Part shown: positions 5,661-5,794 of the stretch, piece after piece
Layout of the letters: every line of letters starts with the position of its first letter
Position numbering within the stretch: the first letter of the stretch is position 1
Source: an uncultured Campylobacter sp.
GTDB taxonomy: Bacteria > Campylobacterota > Campylobacteria > Campylobacterales > Campylobacteraceae
Assembly: GCF_938045595.1 (NCBI RefSeq)
Contig: NZ_CALIBB010000001.1
Span: 1 to 5,794, forward strand
Length of the DNA stretch: 5,794 bases
Reading direction: 5' to 3'
Translations under genes and position numbers: made by a program
The notes under the pieces: model-generated
Database searches by the model: none
What the model saw: the letters and a program-made list of their open reading frames with translations, nothing else
What the model was told of the DNA's origin: nothing

Positions 5661-5794
5661 ATGTCGCAAAGAATCGTAATAGATCCGATAACCAGAATAG
5701 AGGGACATTTAAGAATAGAGGTCGTAGTAGACGATGAAAACGTCGTCCGCGAGGCTTATAGTAGCTCGACGCTATGGCGCGGGCTTGAGACCAT
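5661..5794 (+). CDS. hydB: [NiFe] uptake hydrogenase large subunit, N-terminal part (cut by the window edge)
   Basis: The 44 complete codons visible encode MSQRIVIDPITRIEGHLRIE and following residues. DPITRIEGH is the N-terminal signature of [NiFe]-hydrogenase large subunits, whose Glu in RIEGH lies near the active site. The metal-binding CXXC motifs are downstream and not in the window. The short WRGLE segment near the edge resembles the family's next conserved block. There is no signal peptide, as expected for a subunit exported by riding on the Tat signal of HydA. Only two bases separate the ATG from the hydA stop, and GGGG (5650-5653) serves as ribosome site within the end of hydA, so the two are co-transcribed and probably translationally coupled. 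A cytochrome b gene (hydC) and a maturation protease gene (hydD) are expected next. Confidence 0.95.
   Translation, partial: MSQRIVIDPITRIEGHLRIEVVVDDENVVREAYSSSTLWRGLET

Overview
The window reads as chromosomal DNA from an Epsilonproteobacterium (Campylobacterota), most likely a Campylobacter of the relatively GC-richer, mostly oral group (C. gracilis, C. showae, C. rectus or C. curvus type). The basis is gene content (a periplasmic methylmenaquinol:fumarate reductase operon and a HydA-type uptake hydrogenase), moderately GC-rich genes separated by very AT-rich spacers, frequent AAATTT words, and an extended -10 promoter style. The species call is inference; no search was run.

Layout: (1) 1-262, minus strand, the N-terminal part of a LysR-type regulator that runs off the left edge. 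(2) 263-403, a divergent control region with a good sigma-70 promoter (TTGACT, 17 bp, TAAAAT) overlapped by a perfect 9-bp inverted repeat. (3) 404-4123, a compact three-gene operon, mfrA-mfrB-mfrE: Tat-exported flavoprotein, three-cluster iron-sulfur protein and CCG-domain subunit. The first two genes overlap by four bases and the third follows after 10 bases. (4) 4124-4512, a 389-bp spacer holding a small hairpin, a 73-nt interrupted palindrome, a degenerate 17-nt tandem repeat and the hydrogenase promoter. (5) 4513-5658, hydA, the small subunit of a [NiFe] hydrogenase with a Tat signal and a C-terminal membrane helix. (6) 5661 to the right edge, the start of hydB, the large subunit.

Together the genes describe anaerobic respiration of fumarate with hydrogen. 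HydAB oxidises H2 on the periplasmic side and passes electrons, normally through a cytochrome b (HydC, expected beyond the right edge), to the menaquinone pool. MfrABE takes electrons from the low-potential methylmenaquinol and reduces fumarate, also in the periplasm. Both modules depend on Tat export of folded, cofactor-loaded proteins.

I found no sign of a wholly new system in the coding regions; the genes belong to known families. The least explained items are the operator-like repeat upstream of mfrA, the 73-nt palindrome, the 17-nt repeats, and a start-less open frame in the mfrE-hydA spacer. In the proteins, the informative details are Ala86 in MfrA (non-covalent FAD), a lipobox at the end of its Tat signal, and a full four-cysteine third cluster motif in MfrB.
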